From: DATFQE01 sp963738205
GTDB taxonomy: Bacteria > Actinomycetota > Thermoleophilia > Gaiellales > Gaiellaceae
Direction of reading: 5' to 3'
Length of the DNA: 64,000 bases
Assembly: GCA_963738205.1 (NCBI GenBank)
Contig: CAVTVQ010000006.1
Coordinates: forward strand, 1,302,001-1,366,000
Positions within the stretch are counted from its first letter, which is position 1; each line of letters opens with the position of its first letter. This document shows positions 1 to 9,600 of this stretch, piece by piece. The notes under the pieces are model-generated. The model was not told the DNA's origin and made no database searches. It saw only the letters and a program-made list of their open reading frames with translations. A program made the position numbers and the translations under genes.

Positions 1-780
1 TTCAAGGCAACGCGGAAACGCGCTACGACGTCAAGGCTCGTACCAGTGGCAAGTGCGCGCGCGGGGAGCGAAAGGTGGTGCTTCCGCGTGGCGTGAGAGG
101 CACGCGTGGCGGGCCGGGGCCGCGAGGGGCACAGGGCCCTGCCGGCCCACAGGGACCCGCAGGGCCTGCCGGTGCTGCGGGAGCGACAGGAGCCGCAGGC
201 CCTGCAGGCCTGCAAGGTGCGACCGGTCCGCAGGGCCCGCCGGGTCTGCCGCAGGTCACCTACACCCGCGTCACGGCATTCGGCGGCGACTTCGCAGGCA
301 ACCAACGCGAGCGTGAGCATGACCGCGGATTGTGCGGAATTCGGCCCTTACGCCGACGCGAGCGACCGGAGGCTCGGTGCTCTACAGCGGTCTCAATGGC
401 AAAAAGCTCGGCGATATCGTCAACCTGGTCTACACCGCCAGCTTCTCCTCCGACACCGACACCGGCGGCGGCGGCGCTCCGTACCTGCGGGTGTTCCTGA
501 GGGAGATACCCACGACGTGATCTTCTCTCCGAACACGCAGCCCATACCGCTAGTTGCGGAAGACGTGCTCCACCAGTGGGACGTGACCGAAGGGACTGTC
601 CGCTACGACGACGACCCCGGGGATGACCCCGACTCGCCCTGGCAGGTGATCGTGGCTGAGCACGCCGATGAGGTCATCTCGGGCATCTTCGTCACGGTGG
701 GCTTCTCCGCCGGTACGAACTTGACCGGGTGCCTGCGAACACTCGGCGTCAACGAGAGGGTGTTCCTGCTCGGCAGTTAA
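1..780 (+). pseudogene. Collagen-like (Gly-X-Y) protein, 5' truncated by the window edge and frameshifted
   Basis: The reading frame enters from the left edge with a Cys/Gly-Lys-rich segment (SGKCARGERKV). It then runs 18 uninterrupted Gly-X-Y triplets at 90-251 (GPR, GAQ, GPA, GPQ and similar), the signature of a bacterial collagen-like triple helix. After the repeat the protein continues with VTYTRVTAFGGDF, but continuity needs a frame change near 300 (into TNASVSMTADCAEFGPY), a second near 361 (into ATGGSVLYSGLNGKKLGD), and a third near 500 (into THDVIFSPNT through to the stop at 778-780, ending VFLLGS). Each segment looks like real protein, so the original was one secreted or surface protein with a globular C-terminal domain. 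It is either a decaying gene or carries indel errors. The partner and function are unknown. Confidence 0.6.
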
Positions 781-801
781 GAGGGCACACACGGCTCAGC
801 G

Positions 802-840
802 AGGCCGCCCAGCCGCTGCGGTTTAGGGGCGGGGCGGCCT
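802..840 (+). terminator. Probable terminator after the collagen-like gene
   Basis: A 9-bp perfect inverted repeat, AGGCCGCCC (802-810) and GGGCGGCCT (832-840), is followed by a pyrimidine-rich tail (TCCTCCTCGT). It lies 22 bases after the collagen-like stop codon, which fits a terminator for that gene. Confidence 0.5.
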
Positions 841-952
841 TCCTCCTCGTGCACGCGAAGCTCGATCGAGCGCCTTCGGCAGTTGACCTAGCTCCCATGC
901 CGCCAACCGCTTGCAAGCTGGTCATGCTGCACTTCCTGTTTCGCGACGGACT

Positions 953-986
953 AAGAGAAAACCCGCCTTTCCGGCGGGTTTCTCTT
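953..986 (-). terminator. Rho-independent terminator of tRNA-Pro
   Basis: The stem AACCCGCC/GGCGGGTT with a 5-base loop is extended by AAGAGA/TCTCTT on both sides, and a T-run follows on the minus strand. It sits two bases beyond the tRNA 3' end, so it most likely ends the tRNA transcript. The flanking A/T runs could also let it work in the other direction. Confidence 0.75.
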
Positions 987-987
987 G

Positions 988-1062
988 TCGGGGCGGCCAG
1001 ATTCGAACTGGCGACCTCTGGCTCCCAAAGCCAGCGCTCTAACCAGGCTGAGCTACACCCCG
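988..1062 (-). tRNA. tRNA-Pro (anticodon UGG)
   Basis: The minus strand folds as a complete cloverleaf. The acceptor stem CGGGGTG pairs with CGCCCCG, the discriminator base is A, the D-arm contains TAGCTCAG, the anticodon stem CTGGC/GCCAG encloses the loop TTTGGGA giving anticodon TGG, and the T-arm contains GTTCGAATC. The CCA end is not encoded: the sequence continues CAAG. UGG reads proline CCN codons. An intrinsic terminator follows directly. Confidence 0.95.
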
Positions 1063-1187
1063 TGACGCTTGAACGCCCGTACAGCGTGACAGTTGCACAG
1101 ACAAGATCGCACATCGCGATCTCCGCCAAGACTGCAGGTTTCTCTGTTGTCAGCGTAGACTACGAGGCGGACGACGGCGGGCTCGGC

Positions 1188-1652
1188 TTACTCGTCGACG
1201 AGTCGGCGCAGCTCCGCGATCTTCTCGCTCCGCAGGTCGGCCTGCTCGCCGGCACGCACGCGGCCGAGCAGGGTTCGCACCAGCGAGGCGAGCTCGACGG
1301 GGTTGAACGGCTTCGTGACGTAGTCGACGCCGCCGAGCTCGAGCCCTCGGGCGCGGTCGCGCAGCTCCGCGCGGGCGGTGAGGAAGACAATGGGAATGTC
1401 CTTCGTGGACGCGTCGTCGATGAGCTCCTCGGCCACGGCCCAGCCGTCGAGGCCGGGCATCATCACGTCCAGGAGGATCACGTCCGGGCGCGAGCTACGC
1501 GCCTGCTCGAGTCCTGCGGGGCCGTCGCCGGCTTCCAGCACCTCCATCCCCTCGGCCTCGAGGTTCACGCGGCAGAGCAGCCTGATCGGCGCCTCGTCGT
1601 CGATGACCAACACACGCGTCACGCCGTCCTTATGCACGGCTGCACCCCCCAC
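1188..1652 (-). CDS. Single-domain response regulator (CheY-like receiver)
   Basis: This is a 154-residue receiver domain with no output domain. The acidic pocket is VIDDE near the N-terminus, the phospho-acceptor is Asp62 (VILLDVMMPG), the switch Thr is in FLTAR and the conserved Lys is in YVTKPF. The extension after the domain is only a short helix. The listed start is a GTG three bases from the stop of the upstream histidine kinase. An in-frame GTG 30 bases downstream, preceded by AAGGA, may be the real start. The arrangement implies co-translation with the kinase, which probably phosphorylates it. With no DNA-binding region, it should act by protein contact or as a phosphorelay intermediate. 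Confidence 0.85.
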   Translation of the reverse strand: MGGAAVHKDGVTRVLVIDDEAPIRLLCRVNLEAEGMEVLEAGDGPAGLEQARSSRPDVILLDVMMPGLDGWAVAEELIDDASTKDIPIVFLTARAELRDRARGLELGGVDYVTKPFNPVELASLVRTLLGRVRAGEQADLRSEKIAELRRLVDE

Positions 1653-4600
1653 TCAAACACCCAGCTCCACGTGCTCCCCTGCCAGGGGGAGCTCGAACGC
1701 GAAGCTGGAGCCCTCGCCCTCCTCCGAGTCGACCCAGATCCGACCGCCCATCGCCCGGACGAGCCCCTGGGCGATGAAGAGGCCGAGCCCGGTGCTTCCC
1801 GCGCGGTCGCGCGCCAGGTCGGCCCGGTAGAACTTGCGGAAGATCCGCGCCCGCTCGGCCGCGGGAATGCCCGGGCCGCGATCGACGACTCGCACCTCGA
1901 CCGCGCCGCTCTTGCGGCGCGCGACCACGGTCACCGTGCCGCCGCCTGGCGAGAACTTGACCGCGTTGTCGACGAGGTTGGCGAGGATCTGACGCAGCTT
2001 GTCGCGGTCGGCCGCGGCGTCGAGCCGCTCGCTCGGCAGGTCGACGACGAAGTTGTGGCCGTTGACGAGGCTCGATTCCTGGGCTCCGGTGACCACCTCG
2101 GACACGACCGAGCCGACGTCGATCGGCGCCAGCTCCATCTGCAGGTCGCCCGCGTCGAGCCGCGCCACGTTGAGCAGGGCGTCGACGATCCCGGTGAGGC
2201 GCTGCGCCTCCGATGCGATGTAGCCGAGAAACGTCCGGCGCTCCTCCTCCTCGAAGAGGACGTCCTGACGGAGGAGCGTCTCCGCGAAGCCGTAGATCGA
2301 CGTGAGCGGCGTGCGCAGCTCGTGTGAGACCGCTGCGACGAACTCCGACTTCATCTCCTCGACGACGCGCTCGGACGACACGTCCCGGAAGGCGAAGATG
2401 CGGCCGGCCACGCCCCCCGCGGGATCGCGCATGACCGCCTCGCTGACGGACAGCCAGACCTCCTCCCCGCCCCGCCGGATCGGGACGAGCCGGTCACGGA
2501 TCGCGCCTGCCTCGCCCGACTCGAGCGTGCGCTGGAGCACCTGCGCGGGCGTGCGACCGAGTGCCTCCCCGGCGGGGACGCCCGTGATCTGCTCGGCGGC
2601 GGCGTTCCACAGCACCACGGTGCCCTCGCGGTCGACGGCCACGATGCCGTCCGCGATGTTGGCGAGGATGGCCGAGCTGCGGTCCTGCTCGTCCTTGACC
2701 TTCTGGTAGAGGTCGGCGTTCGCCAGCACCGCGGACGCGTTGCCCGCGAGCGCGGCGAGCGCCTCGATCTCCTCCTGAAGCCACGGACGGGGACGGCGCC
2801 CGTAGACCGCGAGGATTCCGTAGAGCTCGCCCTCGGCGCCGAAGAGCGGCACGCCCAGGTAGGAGCTGTATCCGCGGGCGAGGATCGGGTCAGCGTCCAG
2901 GAGCCGGCTGTCGCCGGCGACCTCCGCGATCGCTTTCGGGCCGCGCGACTGCACGATGTCGCCCACGAGCCACGCCGTCGTCGGCGCCTGGGAGCCGATC
3001 GCCGACTCCGCCCCTTCGCCGCTCGCGGCACTGACGACGAGGTGGTCCTCCTCGAGCCGGCGCACCGAGGCCGCGTCGGCACCGACGAGCGCCGGCGCCT
3101 GCTCCACGACCTCGCCGAGGATGGCCGCCGGGTCGAGCTCGGTGGCGAGCAGCCCGCCCATACGCGCGAGCTGCTGTGAGAGCGCGCGCGAGCTCCGCTC
3201 GGTCTCGAAGAGCTGGCTGCGCTCGAGCGCGCCGCGAGCCGCGCCCGCCAGGTGCTGCGCGAGCTCGAGCTCGTCGTCGGTGAAGGTTCGCGGCTCGGCG
3301 AAGAACGCGAGCGCGAGGCCGCCGTGCTCGCGGCGAGGCTCCTCGATCGGAATGGCGAGCAAGGAGCGGTAGCCCGCTGCCTGCGCGAGCTCCCGCCAGG
3401 CGGCCTCGAAGCGGTCGTCCTCGAGCACGTCGGGCGCTGCCAGGGTCCGCCGCTCGCGGGCACACGGCAGCAGCGCCGCGGCGGATTCCGGGACGCCTTC
3501 CGTCAGCACCTGTGCGAGCTGCTCGGGCAGCTCGTGTCCGGCCGCGAGGGCGAGGCCGTCGCCGGTGGGTAGGAGGACGGCGGCGAACGACGCGCCGAGC
3601 GCCTCGCTCGCCGCCTTGGCGACCGCGACGAGCGTCTCGTCGAGCGAGAGCGGCTCGGCGAGGACGGAGGCGATGCCGTAGAACCCACGCTGGATCCGTG
3701 CCTGACGGGCGCTCTGGGCAAAGCTGGACGCGTGGCGCAGGGCAAGCGACGCCAGGCCGGCGAAGGTCTCCAACACGGCGACGTCGTCCTTGTCGAAACG
3801 TCGGTTCTCGTCCCGGCTGCCGACGCCGAGGACGCCCCGTTTCTCGCCCGACCATTTCATCGGGGCGACAATCGCGCTGCGGAAGCTCTTGTATGCGGCG
3901 TGCTGGACCGGCTCGGCGATCGAGTGGTAGTCGGCCGAGAGTAGGCCCCGCCCCTGGCGCAGCGCCTCACCGGCCAGGCCGCGGTCGGAGGGGAATTCCA
4001 GCGACACGACCTCGGGGTCGAGGCCGTAGACCGCCGCGCAGGTCAGGACGCCCCGGCGGGGGTCGAGGAGATAGCAGTCCGCCGCGTCGGCGCGCAGCAG
4101 CCGGGTCACTTCGACGACGAGCCGCTGGAGCACCGTCTCGAGGCGAAGCTCGCTGGCGACGTACTGCGAGGCCTTGAGCAGCGCGGCCGACTGCTCCAGC
4201 CGCTGCGCGTTCTCCTCGAGGAGTCGCGCGGTATGGATCGCAAGGCCGACCTCACGGGCGACCGACTCCAGCAGCGAGTGCTCCGCGGTCGTCCACTGGT
4301 GGGGGTCGGCCCGGTGCAGGCCGAAGACGCCGATCAGCTCGTCGAAGACGAGGATCGGGGTCGCCAGCACCGCACGCGTTCCGAGCGAGCGCAGGGCGGC
4401 GACGCTCCCGAGCGCGGGGTCGTTCAGCTCCGGTGCGTCATCGATGTCCCCGACGGCCAACGTCCTGCGCTCGCGCAAGGCGAGGTTGAGAACGGGCAGG
4501 TTGGATGCCCCCTCACCGAGCGGCGCCGTCCCCGGCGAGTCCCATTCGACGAGCACTGGCAGCGCGTCACCGAATTCGTCGAGCCGGATGAGGGCGCGCG

Positions 4601-5288
4601 TTGCTCCGGTCGCGCCGGCCGTCTCCTCGACGGCGACCCGGAGCACGTCGTCGAGGTCGAGCTCGGAGCGCACCTTGCGGGCGATCTCGCCGACGATGCG
4701 CTCGCGCTCGAGGGCGTCCGCCAGTGAGGCCGACGACTGCGCTCGTTCCACCGCCAACGCCGCCTCGCCTGCGAGCGACTCGAGCGCGGCGAGGTCCTCC
4801 TTGGCGAACAGGCGCCGCGTCGTGGTGGCGACGACGAGCACGGCGTGGACGCGGCCCGAGGAGATCAGCGGCACGAAGACGGCACTCTTCGCGCCGACGC
4901 GCTCGGCGAGCCGCCGGCTCACGCGCGCGGAGGCGGCAACGTCGTAGACGACGATCGGCGCCGCCTCGAACGAGGCCGTCGCGATCCCCGACGGCTCGTT
5001 CTCGAGGTCGATGGTCACCTCGCGCCACCAGTCGACTTCCGCGCCGTCGTGCACGCAGACGAGGCCGCTCGCGCGGCGCCGATCGTCGCTGATCAGCGCG
5101 ACCGCGGCGAAATCGACCCCGAGCCGACCGACCACCTCGCGGACGAGCAGGAGACCGGCGGCATGGACGTCCGGAGCGCGTAGCAGCGCGTCCGCGAGCG
5201 GCTCGTTCGCCTCGTGGGCCGGCCCGGCCGCGTGCTCGTCCCCGCGCTCGGGCCGTCGGCGGCGGAAGAGTGAGCTAAGTCGGGACAC
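1653..5288 (-). CDS. Five-GAF, PAS sensor histidine kinase
   Basis: The protein is about 1211 residues. I see five successive GAF-type sensor domains (roughly residues 20-190, 195-350, 370-520, 540-705 and 715-880), then a PAS domain (NIADGIVAVDREG), a HisKA domain with the phospho-acceptor His989 in SHELRTPL, and an HATPase domain with the N box (NLVDNAVKFSP), GPGIP and GLGLFIA. There is no clear membrane segment, so it is probably cytosolic and senses small ligands or redox state. The open frame continues upstream to 5444, but that stretch runs through a terminator-like hairpin, so the GTG at 5288 (VSRLSSLFRRRR) is the likelier start. It is translationally linked to the receiver protein downstream. 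The ligands are unknown. Confidence 0.85.
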   Translation of the reverse strand: MSRLSSLFRRRRPERGDEHAAGPAHEANEPLADALLRAPDVHAAGLLLVREVVGRLGVDFAAVALISDDRRRASGLVCVHDGAEVDWWREVTIDLENEPSGIATASFEAAPIVVYDVAASARVSRRLAERVGAKSAVFVPLISSGRVHAVLVVATTTRRLFAKEDLAALESLAGEAALAVERAQSSASLADALERERIVGEIARKVRSELDLDDVLRVAVEETAGATGATRALIRLDEFGDALPVLVEWDSPGTAPLGEGASNLPVLNLALRERRTLAVGDIDDAPELNDPALGSVAALRSLGTRAVLATPILVFDELIGVFGLHRADPHQWTTAEHSLLESVAREVGLAIHTARLLEENAQRLEQSAALLKASQYVASELRLETVLQRLVVEVTRLLRADAADCYLLDPRRGVLTCAAVYGLDPEVVSLEFPSDRGLAGEALRQGRGLLSADYHSIAEPVQHAAYKSFRSAIVAPMKWSGEKRGVLGVGSRDENRRFDKDDVAVLETFAGLASLALRHASSFAQSARQARIQRGFYGIASVLAEPLSLDETLVAVAKAASEALGASFAAVLLPTGDGLALAAGHELPEQLAQVLTEGVPESAAALLPCARERRTLAAPDVLEDDRFEAAWRELAQAAGYRSLLAIPIEEPRREHGGLALAFFAEPRTFTDDELELAQHLAGAARGALERSQLFETERSSRALSQQLARMGGLLATELDPAAILGEVVEQAPALVGADAASVRRLEEDHLVVSAASGEGAESAIGSQAPTTAWLVGDIVQSRGPKAIAEVAGDSRLLDADPILARGYSSYLGVPLFGAEGELYGILAVYGRRPRPWLQEEIEALAALAGNASAVLANADLYQKVKDEQDRSSAILANIADGIVAVDREGTVVLWNAAAEQITGVPAGEALGRTPAQVLQRTLESGEAGAIRDRLVPIRRGGEEVWLSVSEAVMRDPAGGVAGRIFAFRDVSSERVVEEMKSEFVAAVSHELRTPLTSIYGFAETLLRQDVLFEEEERRTFLGYIASEAQRLTGIVDALLNVARLDAGDLQMELAPIDVGSVVSEVVTGAQESSLVNGHNFVVDLPSERLDAAADRDKLRQILANLVDNAVKFSPGGGTVTVVARRKSGAVEVRVVDRGPGIPAAERARIFRKFYRADLARDRAGSTGLGLFIAQGLVRAMGGRIWVDSEEGEGSSFAFELPLAGEHVELGV

Positions 5289-5651
5289 TAGGCACGCAGG
5301 ATCGTACTTCGATACCCAGGTCGTTCGCACGCAGCGCCCAGTCCCAAAAACAGGAAAGCCCGCCGCTCGGGGGGTCTGTGCGGCGGGCCTTCCAGATTGC
5401 TCACCGCGGCATGTGGCCAGGTACGGCGCACCCGCGGTTCGCATCGCCCAGTGCCGATGACGCTAGCGGGATCCATAGCGCACTGCCAATGGGCCGATCG
5501 GCCCATCTTTTCAGCACAGGGGAAACCATGTTTCCCCCGTGGGCCCCCTTCTTTTTAGCTCGGAAACACCGGCCTCCGCGAGCCTCTCGGCGAGGCAAGC
5601 TCGCCTTCGGCGCCGGATCGCTCTCGCCCCAATGCGACCTATCATGACTTC
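5289..5651. other. Structured intergenic region between divergent genes; possible small RNA
   Basis: No convincing protein gene lies in these 363 bases. Three strong inverted repeats are packed in: GGAAAGCCCGCCGC/GCGGCGGGCCTTCC (5353-5393), the perfect 18-bp palindrome ATGGGCCGATCGGCCCAT (5489-5506, followed by CTTTTC on the plus strand), and GGGGAAAC/GTTTCCCC (5519-5537). The first, read on the minus strand, is a terminator, yet no minus-strand gene lies between it and ispH. That implies a short untranslated transcript from about 5400-5640. I could not match it to tRNA, tmRNA, SRP RNA or a T-box. Confidence 0.4.
5346..5393 (-). terminator. Intrinsic terminator with a C6 loop (minus strand)
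   Basis: Read on the minus strand, a 14-bp stem with one mismatch encloses a 13-base loop containing CCCCCC, and is followed by CCTGTTTTTGG. The T-run makes this a minus-strand terminator. It lies upstream of the histidine kinase start, so it must end a different, short transcript. A terminator loop with six cytosines recalls one of the two hairpins of the actinobacterial 6C RNA class, but I found no second C-rich loop. Confidence 0.6.
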
Positions 5652-6608
5652 GTGGTCAAGCGAGTGCTGCTGGCGTCTCCCCGGGGTTACTGCGCCGGAG
5701 TCGAGCGTGCCGTCGAGACGGTCGAGCTCGCGCTCGAGCATTACGGCGCGCCGATCTACGTCCGAAAGCAGATCGTCCACAACGCCCATGTCGTCCGCGA
5801 GCTGGAGGCGCGCGGTGCGGTCTTCGTCGAAACCGAGGACGAGGCGCCGGCAGGCGCGACGATCGTCTTCTCCGCTCACGGCGTTGCGCCGTCGGTGTAC
5901 GCGCGGGCCGATGAGCGCGGGCTGAACACGATCGACGCAACCTGCCCGCTGGTGACGAAGGTGCACGTCCAGGCGCGCCGGTACGCGGCGTCCGGCTACA
6001 CGGTCGTCCTGATCGGTCACGAGGGGCACGAGGAGGTCGTCGGGACGATGGGCGAGGCCCCCGACGCGACCGTCCTCGTGCAGTCAGTCGCGGACGCAGA
6101 GGCGCTCGAGGTGCCGGCCGGGACGAAGCTGGCGTACATCACCCAGACGACGCTGTCGGTCGACGAGACGTCCGAGATCATCGCCGCGCTGCGGCGCCGC
6201 TTCCCCGAGATCTACGCGCCCAAGAAGGAGGACATCTGCTACGCGACCTCCAACCGCCAGTGGGCGGTCAAGGAGCTCGTGGGCGAGATCGACCTCCTGC
6301 TCGTGATCGGCTCGCGCAACTCCTCGAACTCGAATCGCCTCGTCGAGGTCGCCCGTGCCGACGGTGTCCCGGCCTACCTGGTCGACGACGAGACCGAGAT
6401 CGACACCGCCTGGCTCGAGGGCGTCGAGACGGTCGGCGTAACGTCGGGTGCCTCGGCGCCGGAGTCGCTCGTCGACCGCGTCTGCAACTGGTTCCGCGCG
6501 CGCGGCGTTGCGGAGATCGAGCCGTACCGCATGGTCGACGAGGACGTCACGTTCCGGCTGCCGATCGAGCTGCGGCGTGAACTGAGGATCGCCGAGGCGC
6601 AGCGCTGA
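5652..6608 (+). CDS. ispH: 4-hydroxy-3-methylbut-2-enyl diphosphate reductase (IspH/LytB)
   Basis: IspH catalyses the last step of the MEP isoprenoid pathway, reducing HMBPP to IPP and DMAPP with an iron-sulfur cluster. The 318-residue length is normal. The three cluster cysteines are all present: Cys14 (RGYCAGV), Cys98 (DATCPLV) and Cys196 (DICYATSNRQ). The substrate-binding residues His43 (VHNAHVV), the GHEGHEE segment and the IGSRNSSNSNRL loop are also there. The GTG start gives an N-terminus (MVKRVLLASPRGYC) typical of the family. It stands alone, divergent from the kinase and convergent with ileS. The presence of ispH shows that this organism uses the MEP route. Confidence 0.97.
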   Translation: MVKRVLLASPRGYCAGVERAVETVELALEHYGAPIYVRKQIVHNAHVVRELEARGAVFVETEDEAPAGATIVFSAHGVAPSVYARADERGLNTIDATCPLVTKVHVQARRYAASGYTVVLIGHEGHEEVVGTMGEAPDATVLVQSVADAEALEVPAGTKLAYITQTTLSVDETSEIIAALRRRFPEIYAPKKEDICYATSNRQWAVKELVGEIDLLLVIGSRNSSNSNRLVEVARADGVPAYLVDDETEIDTAWLEGVETVGVTSGASAPESLVDRVCNWFRARGVAEIEPYRMVDEDVTFRLPIELRRELRIAEAQR

Positions 6609-6636
6609 AGGTCGCGCTCGCGCTGTTCGGGGCGGC

Positions 6637-9600
6637 CTAGACCTTTGCGATCGAGGGCTCGCGCCCGCCGCCGTCGACCTCGATCTCGACGGCGAGCACC
6701 TCGTTCTTGATCCAGTCGGCGTGCGCCAGGAGATCGGCCTGCTCGGCCGGCAGCGTCACGGTGATCCGGTCGGTGAGCTCGAGGCCCGCGTCCTTCCTCA
6801 TGGAGTTCAGCCGGTGGATGAGGTCGAGCACGCGACCCTCGACACGCAGCTCCTCGTCGAGCGTCGTGTCGAGCGCGACGGTGACGCCGTCCTCACTCGC
6901 GACCGCCCAGCCCTCGAGCCCGCGCCGCTCGACGAGCACCTCCTGCGGCTCCAGCTCGTGGCCGCCGGCACGCAAGCGACCATCGCCGAGCTCCTCGAAG
7001 TCGCCCGCCGCGAGCGCCGCCCTCACCGCACCGAGCTCCCGACCCAGCTTCGGCCCGAGCACCGGCAGGTTCGGCTTGACCGCCAGCTCCTGCGCCTCCA
7101 CCTCGCCAAACTCGACGTCCTTCACCCGCAGCTCCTCGACGAGCTCGTCGGTGTGACCCTCGGCCAGCGGCGCGCCCTGCACCACGAGCCGACGCAACGG
7201 CTGGCGCAGCTTGAGCCCGGATGACGACCGCGCCTGGCGCCCCAGCTCCACTACGCGCCGCACCTCGGCCACCTCGACCAGCAGCGCAGCGTCCGGCTCG
7301 GCCACCTCCGGCCAGCCCGCGAGGAAGAGGGAGTCGGGCGCGTCCGACGACACTCCCCGCACGAGGTTCTGCCAGAGGTGCTCGGTCAGGAACGGCATCA
7401 CGGGCGCGATCACCCGCAGCGCCTGCACGACGCCGTACCACAGGGCCCGCAGCGCGTCCTCGTCGCCCTCCCAGAAGCGCCGTCGCGACCGCCGGATGTA
7501 CCAGTTGGAGAGATCGTCGACGTAGCGCTCGAACGCGTCGACCAGCCGGAACGTCAGCTGCTCCTCGAGCGCGGCGGTCGCCTCGAGAACGAGCCGGTCG
7601 CTGCGCGCGACGAGCCAACGGTCCAGCGGCCGCTCGACGGACGGACCGCCGGCGAGATCCCCGTAGCGCGGCTGGAAGCCCTCGATCGTCCCGTAGTCGA
7701 CGAGGAACTTGACCGAGTTCCAGAGCGTGAGCAGCTTGCGCTTCGCCTCGTGCGCGGGGCCGTAGCCGAAGAGCAGGTTGCGATCCGGCGGCTGCTGGCA
7801 GAACTGCCAGCGCATGACGTCGGCCCCCATCCGCTCGAACGCCTCTTCGGCTGGGATCAGGTTGCCCCAGGAGCCGTGCATCTCCCGGCCGTGCTCGTCG
7901 AGCATCTTCTCGTAGCCGAGCACGCTCTCGAACGGCGCCACGCCGACGAGCGCGACCGACATGAACAGCTGCGAGTAGAACCACAGGCGAATCTGCTCGC
8001 GCATCTCCGAGACCCAGTCCGCCGGGAACCACTGCTCCCAGTACGCGTGATCCGGCAGGTCCGCGCCCGATAAGCCAGCGGAGGCGCCGGTTGCGTAGCC
8101 GCCGGGGATCCACTCCGGGTTCTGCCAGCCGAGCGTCGAGAACGGCACGATCCCGGCGTCCAGCCACACGTCGCCCACCTCCGGGATGCGCGTGACCTCT
8201 GAGCCGCATGCCTCGCAGGCGATCACCACCTCGTCGACCCACGGGCGGTGCAGCTCCTCGAGCTGGTCGAGCCCGCGCACCGCCCGCTCGGAGAGCTCGG
8301 CCTTCGACCCGACGACGTTGAGGTGGCCGCACGAGCAGGGGTAGAACGGCAGCGGCAGGCCGAAGTAGCGGCGACGGGAGATGTTCCAGTCGCCCATGTT
8401 CCGCAGCCAGTCCTCCATGCGCTTGCCGAAGTACTCGGGCGTCCAGTCGACCGTGGCGCTCGCCTCCATCAGCTTCGGCCGCAGGTCGTCGACGGCCAGG
8501 AACCAGTCGTCGGAGATGCGGAAGATCAGCGGCGTGTGGCAGCGCCAGCAGAACGGGAAGCGGTGGACGACCTCGCCGGACGAGACGAGCTTCCCGCGCT
8601 CGGCGAGATTGGCGACGATCTGCTCGGCCGCCTCGGCGGTGGAGAGGCCGTGGAGCCAGCCGTAGCTGTCGTAGAAGCGTCCCGCCTCGTCGACGGGCGC
8701 CAGCACCGGCAGGTCGTGCACGCGCGAGAGCTCGAAGTCCTCGGCACCGCAGCCGGGTGCGATGTGGACGATCCCGGTCCCCTCGTCGAGGGTGACGTCG
8801 TCCCAGGGGATCACCCGATGCTCGAGCCCGTGAGCCGCTGGGAGGTCGTCGAACGGCCCTTCGTACGCGAGGCCCACGAGCTCCGACCCTTGCACGCGGC
8901 GCACGTACGTCTCGTCGGAATAGCGCTCGACGGCGACCCACTCGCCGTCCTCCTGGAGCCCGTACTCGGCGTCGGGCTTGACGGCTGCGGCCACGTTCGC
9001 AGGCAACGTCCAGGGTGTCGTCGTCCACACCACCAGCGACTCGCCCGGCCGGTCGCGCAGCGGGAAGCGCACGAAGAGCGAAGGGTCGGTGCGGTCCTCG
9101 TAGCTGCCGACGAGCTCGTGCGCCGAGATCGACGTCCCACACCGCGGGCACCACTCGGTCGACCGGTGGCCGAGGTAGAGCCACCCGTGCTCGTGCATGT
9201 GCTTGAGGAAGCGCCAGATGTACTCGATGTTGGTGTCGGAGAACGTGTAGTAGTCGTTGCCCCAGTCCATCCACTGGCCGAGCCGCTTGCAGCCGCGCGT
9301 GAGCTCTTCCGCCGACCACTGGACCTTCTCGCGGCAGCGGCGCGCGAACTCGGCGAGCCCGTACTCCTCGATCTCGCGCTTGGAGTTGAGCCCGAGCTCG
9401 CGCTCGACGCCGACCTCGATCCAGAGGCCCTGGCAGTCGAAGCCGTTCTGGTAGCGCTGGTCGAAGCCCCGCAGCGCCTTGTAGCGCTGGAAGACGTCCT
9501 TCAGCGTCCGGCCCCAGGCCGTGTGGACGCCGAGCGGCTTGTTCGCCGTCACCGGCCCGTCGATGAAGCTCCACTTCTCGCCGCCGCGGTTCTGCTCGCG

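Noticed and set aside
90..251. Repeat array or CRISPR-like structure
   Set aside because: The 9-base periodicity is codon-level Gly-X-Y repetition of a collagen-like protein; there are no spacers or palindromic repeats.
729..2327. Long plus-strand open frame (532 codons)
   Set aside because: It runs antisense through the tRNA, the response regulator and the kinase; composition is Arg/Ala/Asp-rich with no domain, a shadow of the minus-strand genes.
5380..5480. tRNA-like sequence (GGTTCGCATC) in the structured intergenic region
   Set aside because: The T-loop-like bases have no matching 5-bp stem, acceptor stem or anticodon arm on either strand.
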